Shown piece by piece: positions 1 through 8,222 of a stretch of DNA of 64,000 bases. Under the pieces are notes generated by a model. It ran no database searches. It was not told the DNA's origin and saw only the letters and a program-made list of their open reading frames with translations. Origin of the DNA: an uncultured Hyphomonadaceae bacterium (GTDB lineage Bacteria; Pseudomonadota; Alphaproteobacteria; Caulobacterales; Maricaulaceae); contig CAJXPX010000013.1 in NCBI GenBank assembly GCA_913058335.1, forward strand, positions 33,602 through 97,601. Direction: 5' to 3'. A program made the translations under genes and the position numbers. Numbering within the stretch: position 1 is the stretch's first letter; each line of letters starts with the position of its first letter.

Positions 1-919
1 AGGTTTCCGAAAGCGCGGGCGAATAGCCGCCCGGAAATATATATTTTCTAATCCAGGCTCCGGTCGTTCCCGGACCGCCCTTCCGGCCAATGGAGTGCAC
101 GAGGGCGACGCCGTCTTGGGTGAGTAGGCTTTTAATTTTAGAAAAATATTCCTCATAATGCGCCACGCCGACATGTTCAAACATGCCCACACTGACGATT
201 CGGTCAAAACTCTCGTTCAGGTCGCGGTAATCAATGAGCCTTAAATCGACTAATTCTTCGAGACCTAATGTCTTCACCCGCTCTCGTCCCAGAGCCAATT
301 GTTCTTTAGATAAGGTTATGCCAACAACTTTGACACCGTAATTCTGAGCCAGATAGATCGCCATGCCGCCCCATCCACAACCAATATCCAAAACAGATTG
401 GCCGGGTTTCAGATAGAGTTTTTCTGCAATGTGCTTTTTCTTTAAACGCTGTGCTTCCTCCAAACTAATATCGGGGCGAGGCCAGTAAGCACAGCTATAT
501 TGGAGATCCTCGTCCAGAAACAGGCGGTAGAACTCATTTGATAAGTCATAATGATGTTGAACATTTGAACGCGATGCGGATTTTTTGTTACGCTGATGAA
601 GCTTTTTTAGTCTCTTGAGGGCGCGGTTTAAAACCTTTTGGATAGGGTGGCTACGTAAGCCCCCTCTATTATGGAGAAAGATTTTCAAAAGTCCCCTGAT
701 ACCGCCCTCTTCACAAATCAAGGTCCCTTCCATGTAAGCCTCACCGGCTTTCAGCTCCGGGTTTAGAAAAAGTGTCCGGTATAAGGATTTGTCCGTGATC
801 CGTATCGTGGCCTTCGGCTCGCCGCCTGACCCATGGACATGACGGTTTCCATCGGCGTCAATAATTGTGAGTTGCCCGACTTTAACAAATCGGGACATCA
901 TAGAGTTCAGTAGCTTCAT
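1..919 (-). CDS. Cyclopropane-fatty-acyl-phospholipid synthase family methyltransferase (3' end outside window)
   Basis: The gene reads leftwards from an ATG at 919 and runs off the window edge, so only about 306 residues are visible. A CFA-synthase N-terminal region leads to VQHHYDLSNEFYRLFLD (about 120-136), YSCAYW (141-146) and the SAM-binding motif VLDIGCGWGG (176-185), then MFEHVG (about 246). These are diagnostic of CFA synthases, which add a methylene from S-adenosylmethionine across an unsaturated acyl chain at the inner membrane. It follows the CDP-glycerol-transferase-like gene on the same strand with a 62-base gap, so it may be the last gene of the leftward sphingolipid block. Whether it acts on phospholipid or ceramide chains cannot be told from sequence. 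Confidence 0.88.
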   Translation of the reverse strand, partial: MKLLNSMMSRFVKVGQLTIIDADGNRHVHGSGGEPKATIRITDKSLYRTLFLNPELKAGEAYMEGTLICEEGGIRGLLKIFLHNRGGLRSHPIQKVLNRALKRLKKLHQRNKKSASRSNVQHHYDLSNEFYRLFLDEDLQYSCAYWPRPDISLEEAQRLKKKHIAEKLYLKPGQSVLDIGCGWGGMAIYLAQNYGVKVVGITLSKEQLALGRERVKTLGLEELVDLRLIDYRDLNESFDRIVSVGMFEHVGVAHYEEYFSKIKSLLTQDGVALVHSIGRKGGPGTTGAWIRKYIFPGGYSPALSET

Positions 920-981
920 TTTATAACTTTAGATGCGAGGGAAAGTGTTTTGAACGCAACTCTTTGTGAAGTAGCGAGCTT

Positions 982-2202
982 CTATTCGGCCGCTTCTAGC
1001 TCTGATTCAGCAAGAGACTGATATTTTAGAAATTCCGCGATTGAATCTGCGGCCACAACCGAGGCTTTGCCGTCAAAGAAATCAAATGTTTCTTCGAAAG
1101 CAAAATTCTGGGCGGGTAAATATCTATCATGGGAGTTTTTAGCGTCTCTCACAGTTTCGATCAAATTTTCGACGCTGTTTAAAACAGGGCCAGTTGTCCA
1201 GCTCATATAGAAGGGGTTGCCGGCCCAGTCGGCGTCATGGCTGTTTAGAAAAATGGTCGGACGGCGGCGTTCCAGAAATTCATAAACCTGTGAACTGACA
1301 TCGCCGAGATAAATATCAGCCGTGCGGGTATAAGTCATATCCACGCTTTTAGTGGATCCGAGGTCAATATGGATATTCGGCGCATCAAAGAATCGTTCCG
1401 GTAAGCTTTTCCGAAACTTCACCCGTCTGTGTTCAACAGAGGTATGAAGCTTGCGTTGAAACAACATGATATGCGGCGCAAAAATCAGATTGATATCCGG
1501 TGCATTTAAAAATGCCTCCAGAACATCCAGCCCCATATCATACCATGAAGATAGATAAGGATCAAAATGGGGGTTGTAGACGACGATAGGATTATCATTG
1601 TCGAACAGATTTATATTGGCCGGTGTGTGAGGGACAAAATCAAATTTTGGATATCCGCAAACGGCATAACTCCCTTTGCGGATTAGACCTCTTTCCAAAT
1701 GCCGCTTCTTCAGCTTCTCACCAGGAACAAGTACAAAATCAAAATCTCGGATTGATTCTTTCTCTGTCACGGAACGGTCGCCAGCGCCGTGATGGGTCAA
1801 AATAAATTTCAGGTGATCTAATCCAAATTGTGATTTTAGAATCAAAGATGTCGATTCAGGCACAACGAAAACGTCATAGTCCCGAAATATATCAATATTG
1901 TTTTTTAAAATTGAGATGCGGCGCGCCGGAGCAACGGCATTAGCAGCTTTCAACACGCCCCTATCTGCCTTTCCGACCTCAAGGTCAATAAAACGGGTTT
2001 GCTTCGAAAGCTCTGTCCCTAAACCGGATTTGACGAGTTTCTTCTGCTCCTCTGTTGACGTTAGCACATCAATATCCAGAGAAGGGTATCTTAAAAGCAA
2101 CTCCTTCAGAATCGGCGCCGTATGCGCCACCTGATGGGGAACCTCATGATTATAGATAAAACCGACTCTAAGGCTGGGAATTGCTTCTGCGAATTCTGCC
2201 AT
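982..2202 (-). CDS. CDP-glycerol glycerophosphotransferase-like GT-B transferase
   Basis: The protein is 406 residues, with no signal peptide or clear membrane span. The C-terminal half carries the segment GDVSSQVYEFLERRRPTIFL, which resembles the donor-binding region of TagB/TagF CDP-glycerol glycerophosphotransferases; HHGAGDR and the N-terminal YNHEVPHQ also fit a GT-B fold. Teichoic-acid enzymes of this family move glycerol phosphate from CDP-glycerol. Here it lies two genes from a CpgD-like cytidylyltransferase and near a ceramide kinase. I infer that it could transfer phosphoglycerate or phosphoglycerol to the ceramide head group. The donor and acceptor are not shown by the sequence. 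Confidence 0.7.
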   Translation of the reverse strand: MAEFAEAIPSLRVGFIYNHEVPHQVAHTAPILKELLLRYPSLDIDVLTSTEEQKKLVKSGLGTELSKQTRFIDLEVGKADRGVLKAANAVAPARRISILKNNIDIFRDYDVFVVPESTSLILKSQFGLDHLKFILTHHGAGDRSVTEKESIRDFDFVLVPGEKLKKRHLERGLIRKGSYAVCGYPKFDFVPHTPANINLFDNDNPIVVYNPHFDPYLSSWYDMGLDVLEAFLNAPDINLIFAPHIMLFQRKLHTSVEHRRVKFRKSLPERFFDAPNIHIDLGSTKSVDMTYTRTADIYLGDVSSQVYEFLERRRPTIFLNSHDADWAGNPFYMSWTTGPVLNSVENLIETVRDAKNSHDRYLPAQNFAFEETFDFFDGKASVVAADSIAEFLKYQSLAESELEAAE

Positions 2203-2290
2203 AACTCTAGGATCCCCTGTGACACTTCTGTGAATACGGTTTAAAACGAATTGAGTTTCAATAAAGTTTAAATTTCATCAAGTATAATTA

Positions 2291-3025
2291 TTAAGATAAA
2301 TTTTTTAAGTCCGGATAAACAGGAATAAAGCCTTTATCGTCTTTCAACCAATATTGAATGTCAAAATCGCGTGATATTGCATATTCTTCAAATTTCTGAG
2401 ATGGGTCTACCACGATTGGGACATCAACATAGTCCAATACAGGCAAGTCCGCTTTGCTGTCTGAGTAGAAATAGGTATAGGCCCCGCCTGGTGCAATACG
2501 GGCCATGAGATTTCTCACACGGCTCAATTTTTCATCGCCGTAACAATTAGGGCTTTTAAAGTCTGATTTGAGCCCGCCTGCCTCGTCCCAATCCAGTTCA
2601 GTCGAAACAAACTCACTTATGCCTAATTTACGCGCGATAGGACTCACTACCAGATCCACTGCGGCGCTGGCTAAAACAATAAGATGCCCGTTATCCTTGT
2701 GAAACTTTAGAGCCTCCTGTCCTCCGCGCCTAAGCCCTGTCTGAACCTCACGAAGCGCAAATTCCTGCGCTATTTTAGTCAATTTACTTCTGTTGAAACG
2801 CTGTAAGCTCCAGCGCATCATTGTTTTCTTAACCGCGCCCCGTGGGAGTTTTCCCCTTTTATATTGCCATTGAAACATTAGAGTGCTGAATAATAGAGGA
2901 AACCATAAATAAGGGCGGCCTCGAACAGTTCGCCACACAAAGCGGCCCCACGTCCCGCGTTTCGTGAGCGTGTAATCCAAATCAAATATGGCAATAATAA
3001 GAGGTTCAGATGTCTTAGCTGTCAT
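2291..3025 (-). CDS. HAD-IB family phosphatase (PSP-like)
   Basis: This 244-residue haloacid-dehalogenase-superfamily protein has motif I FDLDYTLT with the nucleophile Asp15 and acid/base Asp17. Motif II lies in VLASAAVDL, and motif III/IV residues are in the GDEKLSRV and YSDSKADLPVLDY segments. The subfamily is HAD-IB, related to phosphoserine phosphatase, which usually dephosphorylates small molecules or lipid head groups. Its ATG at 3025 lies inside the flippase gene (11-base overlap), indicating translational coupling in the leftward sphingolipid block. A head-group or lipid phosphate phosphatase role is an inference from context. Confidence 0.85.
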   Translation of the reverse strand: MTAKTSEPLIIAIFDLDYTLTKRGTWGRFVWRTVRGRPYLWFPLLFSTLMFQWQYKRGKLPRGAVKKTMMRWSLQRFNRSKLTKIAQEFALREVQTGLRRGGQEALKFHKDNGHLIVLASAAVDLVVSPIARKLGISEFVSTELDWDEAGGLKSDFKSPNCYGDEKLSRVRNLMARIAPGGAYTYFYSDSKADLPVLDYVDVPIVVDPSQKFEEYAISRDFDIQYWLKDDKGFIPVYPDLKNLS

Positions 3026-4388
3026 CCTGGTGCAAGCCTCTCAAAACCTGACGGGTCAGGATTACAACCAAAACCATACCGACAAAATAACCCGCGACAA
3101 CGGCCAGAGCAGAGCCGATCTCACCGAAATATTTGATTAAAATAAAGAATGAGATGACATAGACGATTAATCCCGCCGCGCGGGCATATATCGCCTTTTC
3201 CGGGCGGTTTGCCGCATAAAACACGGGAAAGAGCGGTGCGACTGCCGCAAATAGGGCGGCCCCTAGAACTAAAACGATGGCTAATGGGATAACCCCTGCA
3301 TATTCAGCTCCCAGAGTGGTTTCGATAATGAATGGCCCAATAACAGCCACGACTCCTGCGAGAAACAAGCCTACTCCGAGGGAGACCAGACTGGCGCGCG
3401 TGACCAGACGTAAAATACGCTGGCCCTCCCCTCCGCTAACGATACGGGCCAGTTCCGGATAGATGACCTGATCAAGGAGCTTTACGCCTTCGGAAAGGAG
3501 TTTCGCAATTTCTTCTGCCCATTTATAAATCGCTACAAATGCCGGACCAAAGGCCCCGCCCACAATCAGAATGGGAAGCTGGTTGACGCCCGCAGCCAGC
3601 GTTGAGTCGATATTAGACTTCCAGACAAAGGCCCATAAGCCCTCTCGAGGTTTAAAAAAGCATTCTTTAGCTTTCAGCACAGGTTTGGCGAGGTGACGTT
3701 TGAGAAGCTCGGACAAGCCCAGCAAAACTTTGAAGACGTAACCCGCAACGGAGGCAACATACCAGACGCAAAGAAATCCAATCATACCCCAGCCCATGAA
3801 ATAGGCGAATATCGCGCCCAAGAGACGCACGCCAGGCATAACGATTCCCGCAAACGCCAAGCCGTTAAACTTGTCGAAAAGTCTTAAAACGCCGATAGGC
3901 GTGCCTGTAATCTGAAACAAAACAACCGTTGAATATGCTATCACCAGTGGTTTTAAGTTTTCGACATCAAACCCTGCGCCTTGCGGAGCAAACTGAGGGT
4001 AAGCGGCAACAATAAACGCGTAAAGCTCGAAGAGTAAAATGGCTCCTGCATAGGCCAGCGCGGCCGAAAGCACGTCAATTTTGATCCCAAATTTTATCAG
4101 TCCGGCTAATCGACTAGGGTCTTCATTGTGAACATCATCAGAGCCAAAGCGAATAATAGATTGCCAGCTTTGAAATGTCGCTACTTCGGCAAAAAAGAGC
4201 ATGTAACCATGTAGAAAAATAATTGTCCCGAAACTGACTTGGTCATCGAGAGCATTGGCCGTGATCAAAAGCGTGGCGAGTCCCAGCACAACCCCAAACC
4301 CTCTCGAGCCCACAAGAAGTCCGGTATTCGCCGCTATCCTCTTTCCGACCGTTTTGTTCGATTTTATATCAAGGTCAGGGCGTTTCAT
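3015..4388 (-). CDS. Polysaccharide/lipid flippase-like membrane protein (MATE/Wzx superfamily)
   Basis: This is a very hydrophobic protein of about 457 residues with a dozen or more predicted membrane spans, resembling oligosaccharide flippases (Wzx/RfbX). I chose the ATG at 4388 (MKRPDLDIKSNK) because the longer reading frame would extend 80 bases into the upstream gene; the chosen start overlaps that gene by only 14 bases. Family members flip lipid-linked glycans or lipids across the inner membrane. Within this cluster a head-group-decorated ceramide or a glycan-lipid donor is the likely cargo, but nothing in the sequence fixes the substrate. Confidence 0.75.
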   Translation of the reverse strand: MKRPDLDIKSNKTVGKRIAANTGLLVGSRGFGVVLGLATLLITANALDDQVSFGTIIFLHGYMLFFAEVATFQSWQSIIRFGSDDVHNEDPSRLAGLIKFGIKIDVLSAALAYAGAILLFELYAFIVAAYPQFAPQGAGFDVENLKPLVIAYSTVVLFQITGTPIGVLRLFDKFNGLAFAGIVMPGVRLLGAIFAYFMGWGMIGFLCVWYVASVAGYVFKVLLGLSELLKRHLAKPVLKAKECFFKPREGLWAFVWKSNIDSTLAAGVNQLPILIVGGAFGPAFVAIYKWAEEIAKLLSEGVKLLDQVIYPELARIVSGGEGQRILRLVTRASLVSLGVGLFLAGVVAVIGPFIIETTLGAEYAGVIPLAIVLVLGAALFAAVAPLFPVFYAANRPEKAIYARAAGLIVYVISFFILIKYFGEIGSALAVVAGYFVGMVLVVILTRQVLRGLHQDDS

Positions 4389-5139
4389 TTGATAGCCCCC
4401 GCTGACTGAGAATATCGCTGACCAAACGATGATCCGACACTTTGTCAACATCAATGGCCGCTTCCGCGAAAGGCATTAAGACCGGTTTAGCTGTGATTCC
4501 AATTTTTGTTCCTGCCTCTTCAAATGCCTTACCTAATGATAGGCGGCCAAGAGCATAACGAAGGCCGAGCCCTATGCCGATTTTACGGGCTAGTTTTAAG
4601 GGCTGTTTTCTCAAATGCTGGGCATTTTTCCAAAACTCCAACGCTGCCAGACCTTTTTCATTCGCTATATAAAATAAGTTGCATCCGGACACCGCCTCAT
4701 CGGAAAACCGTAAATAGGTCCGCTTCGTATGGGGATATTCTGGCTGAATGACGTTTTCTCTTGCAAGCCCCACACAAAAATCCGCAGCTGATTTCTGTGA
4801 CTCTTTAATAAAATAGATCACCATCTCGGCGGTTAATAGAGGGTGATCCCCTGTTGTCATAATACAGGGGAGCTTGGTCTGGTTCAAAGCGATCAGAGCG
4901 CTATCTGCTGGACCAGCGCCAGATCCTGCCTGTATCCACCCGTCTCCGGCTTTCGGATATCCGGAGATCAGATAGGGGCGCGAAAGTCCGGCCTGATCGA
5001 GCGCGCGCTCTACATATTCTAGCATAGGCCGCCCTAGAAGAGGCGTTTCAACCTTGAATTCCACCTCAAACTCGGCGCAGAGAGGATCAGTTACCCCGGC
5101 TCTTTGTCCGGCTAAAACAAGTGTGTTCACCTCTGTCAT
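4375..5139 (-). CDS. cpgD: CpgD-like nucleotidyltransferase (candidate phosphoglycerate cytidylyltransferase)
   Basis: This 254-residue protein has a nucleotidyltransferase (GT-A/MobA-like) fold. The N-terminal nucleotide loop is degenerate (LVLAGQRAG instead of LAGGxGxR), followed by FKVETPLLGRPM carrying the conserved Lys and the metal-binding TTGDHPLL motif. As I recall, the Caulobacter protein CpgD (CCNA_01210) of this type makes CDP-glycerate from CTP and 3-phosphoglycerate for ceramide diphosphoglycerate synthesis. The start overlaps the ceramide synthase stop as ATGA, so the two are translationally coupled. Orthology to CpgD rests on family and neighbourhood; another NTP-transferase specificity is possible. 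Confidence 0.7.
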   Translation of the reverse strand: MTEVNTLVLAGQRAGVTDPLCAEFEVEFKVETPLLGRPMLEYVERALDQAGLSRPYLISGYPKAGDGWIQAGSGAGPADSALIALNQTKLPCIMTTGDHPLLTAEMVIYFIKESQKSAADFCVGLARENVIQPEYPHTKRTYLRFSDEAVSGCNLFYIANEKGLAALEFWKNAQHLRKQPLKLARKIGIGLGLRYALGRLSLGKAFEEAGTKIGITAKPVLMPFAEAAIDVDKVSDHRLVSDILSQRGLSNETP

Positions 5140-6284
5140 GTAGTGATTTTTTTCTCGTACATTCTATAGGTTTTATAACGGGTTGCAGAAGCTTCTTCAC
5201 AAATCCCTATCATCCCGGCATTATCTTCCAATATCCAAGAGAGTTCACAATGGGTAAAGCCCTTCTCGCGTCCGGCTTCAAAAACCTTCTCGCAAAGTTG
5301 AGCTACAAGCGCCAGACCTTTACGGGTGTTTTGATGGACTTTGCGGAGCCCCATAAGCGGAATTCTGGCTTGTGTTGCGCCCGAAACTTTCAATCGCCAG
5401 ACAAGTTGCGCCCAGCCAAATGGCAGAAGTTTACCGTCCAAGCCTTTTGTAAGTTCGTTCAGATCCGGAATCATCCAGATGTAAGCCGCAGGCTCATCGT
5501 CAATATATCCGACCCACAGACCTTTTTCGAAAATAAGGGGTTTGATTTCCTTGGCCATATGCTCAATTTGATCTTCACTAAAGGGTAGAAACCCCCAATT
5601 TTCAGACCAAGCATCATTAAAAATATCCATGACCAAGTCCACTTCGCCTCGGAAATTACGCTTATCGAGATGTCGCCAGCGAATGGACTTGTTTCGCTCG
5701 GCATAAGACAGGAGTGATTGAAGGAATTTTGACCGAGGATATCCGGCGGATAATTCAGCCTGATACGCATACATATCGACCGCTTTCGTGAGGCCGAAAT
5801 TTTCACAGTAAGTTTGGTAATCCGACCGGCCATAAGGCATCATGACTGCTGGCGGCGTGTCAAATCCATCAATTAAGAGGCCGCATTCCTCATTTACACT
5901 CCACTGAGAGGGCCCCACCATACGGCGCCGACCAAGAGTATTGAGCCATTTTTCAGCCGCTTCCAATAATTTTTGGGCGATGGTGTCGTCGGGAATACAA
6001 TCAAAATAGCCAAAAAACCCCGTCTCATCATTATAAAGGGCATCCTGCTTTTCAAGCGTAAAGGCCGCAATCCGTCCGACAACTTCTTCTCCTGAGACGG
6101 CTAGAAATAATTTTCGGTTTGTTGGGGCGCCCGGATTTTTCTCCGGACTGAGTTGTTCTTTACGTTCAAAACGCAGGGGCGCTCTCCAATGGGGATCGTT
6201 CTCGTAAAGTGAATACGGGACAGCCAAAAACCGCTTTTCATCCGCATCGGTTTCAACCGAAATAATCTTAAATGGTTCACTCAC
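5136..6284 (-). CDS. bcerS: Bacterial ceramide synthase (GNAT-fold N-acyltransferase)
   Basis: The protein is about 382 residues and opens with the family pattern FLAVPYSLYENDPHWRAPL followed by FERKEQLSP, typical of the GNAT-like proteins identified as bacterial ceramide synthase in Caulobacter. The C-terminal half holds the GNAT core (WVGYIDDEPAAYIWMIPDL). It N-acylates the sphingoid base to give (oxidised) ceramide on the cytoplasmic face. I prefer the GTG at 6284 because GGGGATA lies just upstream; a TTG at 6296 is the alternative. It sits at the head of the CpgD-flippase-HAD block and is separated from the other backbone genes by about 5 kb, as in Caulobacter. Confidence 0.82.
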   Translation of the reverse strand: MSEPFKIISVETDADEKRFLAVPYSLYENDPHWRAPLRFERKEQLSPEKNPGAPTNRKLFLAVSGEEVVGRIAAFTLEKQDALYNDETGFFGYFDCIPDDTIAQKLLEAAEKWLNTLGRRRMVGPSQWSVNEECGLLIDGFDTPPAVMMPYGRSDYQTYCENFGLTKAVDMYAYQAELSAGYPRSKFLQSLLSYAERNKSIRWRHLDKRNFRGEVDLVMDIFNDAWSENWGFLPFSEDQIEHMAKEIKPLIFEKGLWVGYIDDEPAAYIWMIPDLNELTKGLDGKLLPFGWAQLVWRLKVSGATQARIPLMGLRKVHQNTRKGLALVAQLCEKVFEAGREKGFTHCELSWILEDNAGMIGICEEASATRYKTYRMYEKKITT

Positions 6285-6330
6285 ACTTATCCCCAACTCT
6301 CAAAAAGAGGCTATCGGGCTTTTGTTCGGC

Positions 6331-6903
6331 TTACTTCGAGAGGTCAACCAAATTGATGGTGATATCTGTGCCTGTTAAAGGCACATCAAAGCTGGTCTCC
6401 GAATATTTCGGGAGGCGCAGGGCCTTTATTTCTGGGTTATTAGACAAACCATACGGCTCTAGAGGTTTGAAATTCCATGCCTTTTTCAATCGGCGATCTC
6501 CGTCAATATCATGGTATCCCACAACGGCATAAGACCCCGGTAAAGGGACATTGATGCAGAGGTTTTGTGGTCCGTTTTCTGCAGGAACTCGAATCAGTCT
6601 TAATTTACCGCTTTTTCTAAGAAAGTTTTCTTCGCCGAACAGCTCAAGCTTCAATATGCCTACATTTGACACATTGGTGACTTTCACGCGAATCTGGAGG
6701 CCCTCCTCAACGCAATAATCCGAAGCATCGGATGGATAGAGTTCCAATCCTAGCTTTTGCCCAATCTCCGAAATTTCCTCTTCGGGTTCCTCCCCGTCAT
6801 CATCTCGACGGTTATCGGCGAATGCACTTGTCGAAGAAATCAATAATACTGTAAATATTACAAAGATTTCGGATAAAAATCTGTGAAGTAAGTTTGCTTT
6901 CAC
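6331..6903 (-). CDS. Secreted DUF2141-family protein
   Basis: This 190-residue protein has an N-terminal signal peptide (hydrophobic stretch ending TSAFA near residue 29), an acidic linker rich in Asp/Glu (about 31-45), and a beta-rich domain containing YAVVGYHDIDGDRRLKK, the hallmark of DUF2141. The start is a GTG at 6903 preceded by AAGGGCAG. It is predicted to be periplasmic. DUF2141 proteins have no assigned biochemical role. Its place as first gene of the leftward sphingolipid block, divergent from the LptF/LptG-like pair, suggests a periplasmic role in lipid handling, but that is inference only. Confidence 0.8.
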   Translation of the reverse strand: MKANLLHRFLSEIFVIFTVLLISSTSAFADNRRDDDGEEPEEEISEIGQKLGLELYPSDASDYCVEEGLQIRVKVTNVSNVGILKLELFGEENFLRKSGKLRLIRVPAENGPQNLCINVPLPGSYAVVGYHDIDGDRRLKKAWNFKPLEPYGLSNNPEIKALRLPKYSETSFDVPLTGTDITINLVDLSK

Positions 6904-6947
6904 GGTCTGCCCTTATTAAGCCTTTAACTCATAATGTTTCAGCGGGG

Positions 6948-6969
6948 CTGAATACAGACTGAATATGGA
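6948..6969. repeat. Two tandem 11-bp repeats in the divergent promoter region
   Basis: CTGAATACAGA (6948-6958) is followed immediately by CTGAATATGGA (6959-6969), 9 of 11 bases identical. The repeat lies in the 101-base gap between the DUF2141 gene and the LptF-like gene. An 11-base period is one helical turn and is typical of tandem binding by OmpR/PhoB-type regulators. No regulator can be named from the sequence. Confidence 0.5.
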
Positions 6970-7004
6970 CAGCTTACAGGAAGAGTAAAGGTCTAACTAC
7001 AGAC

Positions 7005-8222
7005 ATGATGGGCAGGCTGAATCTATATCTATTCAAACGCGCCTCCGTAAACATCGGGGGTTTAGTGGTTTTTGCCTGCTGCGTTCTGCTTTTAGAACGT
7101 CTTTTGCGAATCTTTGAAATTGTATCAAATTCAAGTGATCCTGCGGCGGACGCCACCCGTATGATCTATAATCTTCTGCCTCATTATCTCGGCATGGCAG
7201 TCCCGATGGCGCTTTTACTGGGAACTATTATTACAATAGACAGGTTTTCCCGCTCCAGTGAACTCACAGCGGCGCTTGGCGCGGGGGTTTCGCTTTTTCA
7301 CATGACCAAGCCTTTTGTAATTTTAGGCGGCTTTTTAGCCTGCCTCACCCTATTTATTGAAGGCTATATGCAGCCCGTAGGGCGGTATAACTATCGGCAA
7401 CTCGTTAATGTCGTGAAGCAAGAGAGCTTTACCGCTGCCCTCCGTGAAGGCACATTTACGACCGTGGGAACCCGCACATTTTTCGCTGGCACAGAATTAG
7501 CGGGCGCGGCCATCGGACCCATATTTATATACGAATCAACTGAAAACAGTGCGGGAAACCAAATTGGCTTTCGGATGACAACGGCCAATGAAGGGCGGCT
7601 AATTGTGCAAGAGGCCAGTAATGACCCCGTTTTACAGCTCTCTTCCGGACGGACATATCAAATTGAGAATAACGAGCAGCTCGACGGAGATCTGAGTTTT
7701 AGTAGCTCTGACGTGACCGGAGCGGCCTCCGTTGTTGAATTTCGCGCGCGAGGGGATGATGAACGGGAGCTAACATCTGTCGAACTATTTAAGAACCGCA
7801 AAGGCACTTTTCTCGACACGTTAACAAAAGAGACAAATAATGCCGCCCTGCACCTTCGTCTTGGCAGAGCCTTTTTACTTCTTCTCATCCCTTTCATTGC
7901 CGTACCTTTCGGGTTGAATTATGGCCGAAACCCCTCCTCTGCCGGCATATTCATAGGCGTCGTCTTTTTGGTTTCATTGCAGAAGGCTTTGGAATTTGGT
8001 CAGGGTTTGGGGGCCTCCGCGAAAATTCCGCCTTGGCTGGGCATTTGGTCTGTGATTGCCGTTGTCACAGTCTTTGCAGCCTATATATTCTGGAAAAGCG
8101 CTTATAAAATGGGTCAGCCGCCCTTGACGTCCTTCGCAATGCAGGTCGCCCATTGGCAAAAACAGGTTCGAACAGCCTTTTCCCGCCTACGATCAAAATC
8201 ATCAGGAGCCAGTGGTGTTTAA
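7005..8222 (+). CDS. LptF/YjgP-family permease (possible sphingolipid-dedicated paralogue)
   Basis: This 405-residue protein has the LptF/LptG architecture: hydrophobic spans near the N terminus (about 15-35, 55-85 and 100-120), a periplasmic beta-rich domain of roughly 150 residues (about 130-275), and three C-terminal spans (about 285-370). The N-terminal pattern YLFKRASVNIGGLVVF and the VPMALLLGTIITIDRFSRSSE region are typical. In LPS export, LptF and LptG form the transmembrane dimer moved by the ATPase LptB. Here the pair is not beside lptD, surA or pdxA as usual in alphaproteobacteria, but inside the sphingolipid cluster directly before the ceramide kinase. It could be the housekeeping lptF relocated, or a paralogue for sphingolipid export. 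Confidence 0.85.
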   Translation: MMGRLNLYLFKRASVNIGGLVVFACCVLLLERLLRIFEIVSNSSDPAADATRMIYNLLPHYLGMAVPMALLLGTIITIDRFSRSSELTAALGAGVSLFHMTKPFVILGGFLACLTLFIEGYMQPVGRYNYRQLVNVVKQESFTAALREGTFTTVGTRTFFAGTELAGAAIGPIFIYESTENSAGNQIGFRMTTANEGRLIVQEASNDPVLQLSSGRTYQIENNEQLDGDLSFSSSDVTGAASVVEFRARGDDERELTSVELFKNRKGTFLDTLTKETNNAALHLRLGRAFLLLLIPFIAVPFGLNYGRNPSSAGIFIGVVFLVSLQKALEFGQGLGASAKIPPWLGIWSVIAVVTVFAAYIFWKSAYKMGQPPLTSFAMQVAHWQKQVRTAFSRLRSKSSGASGV

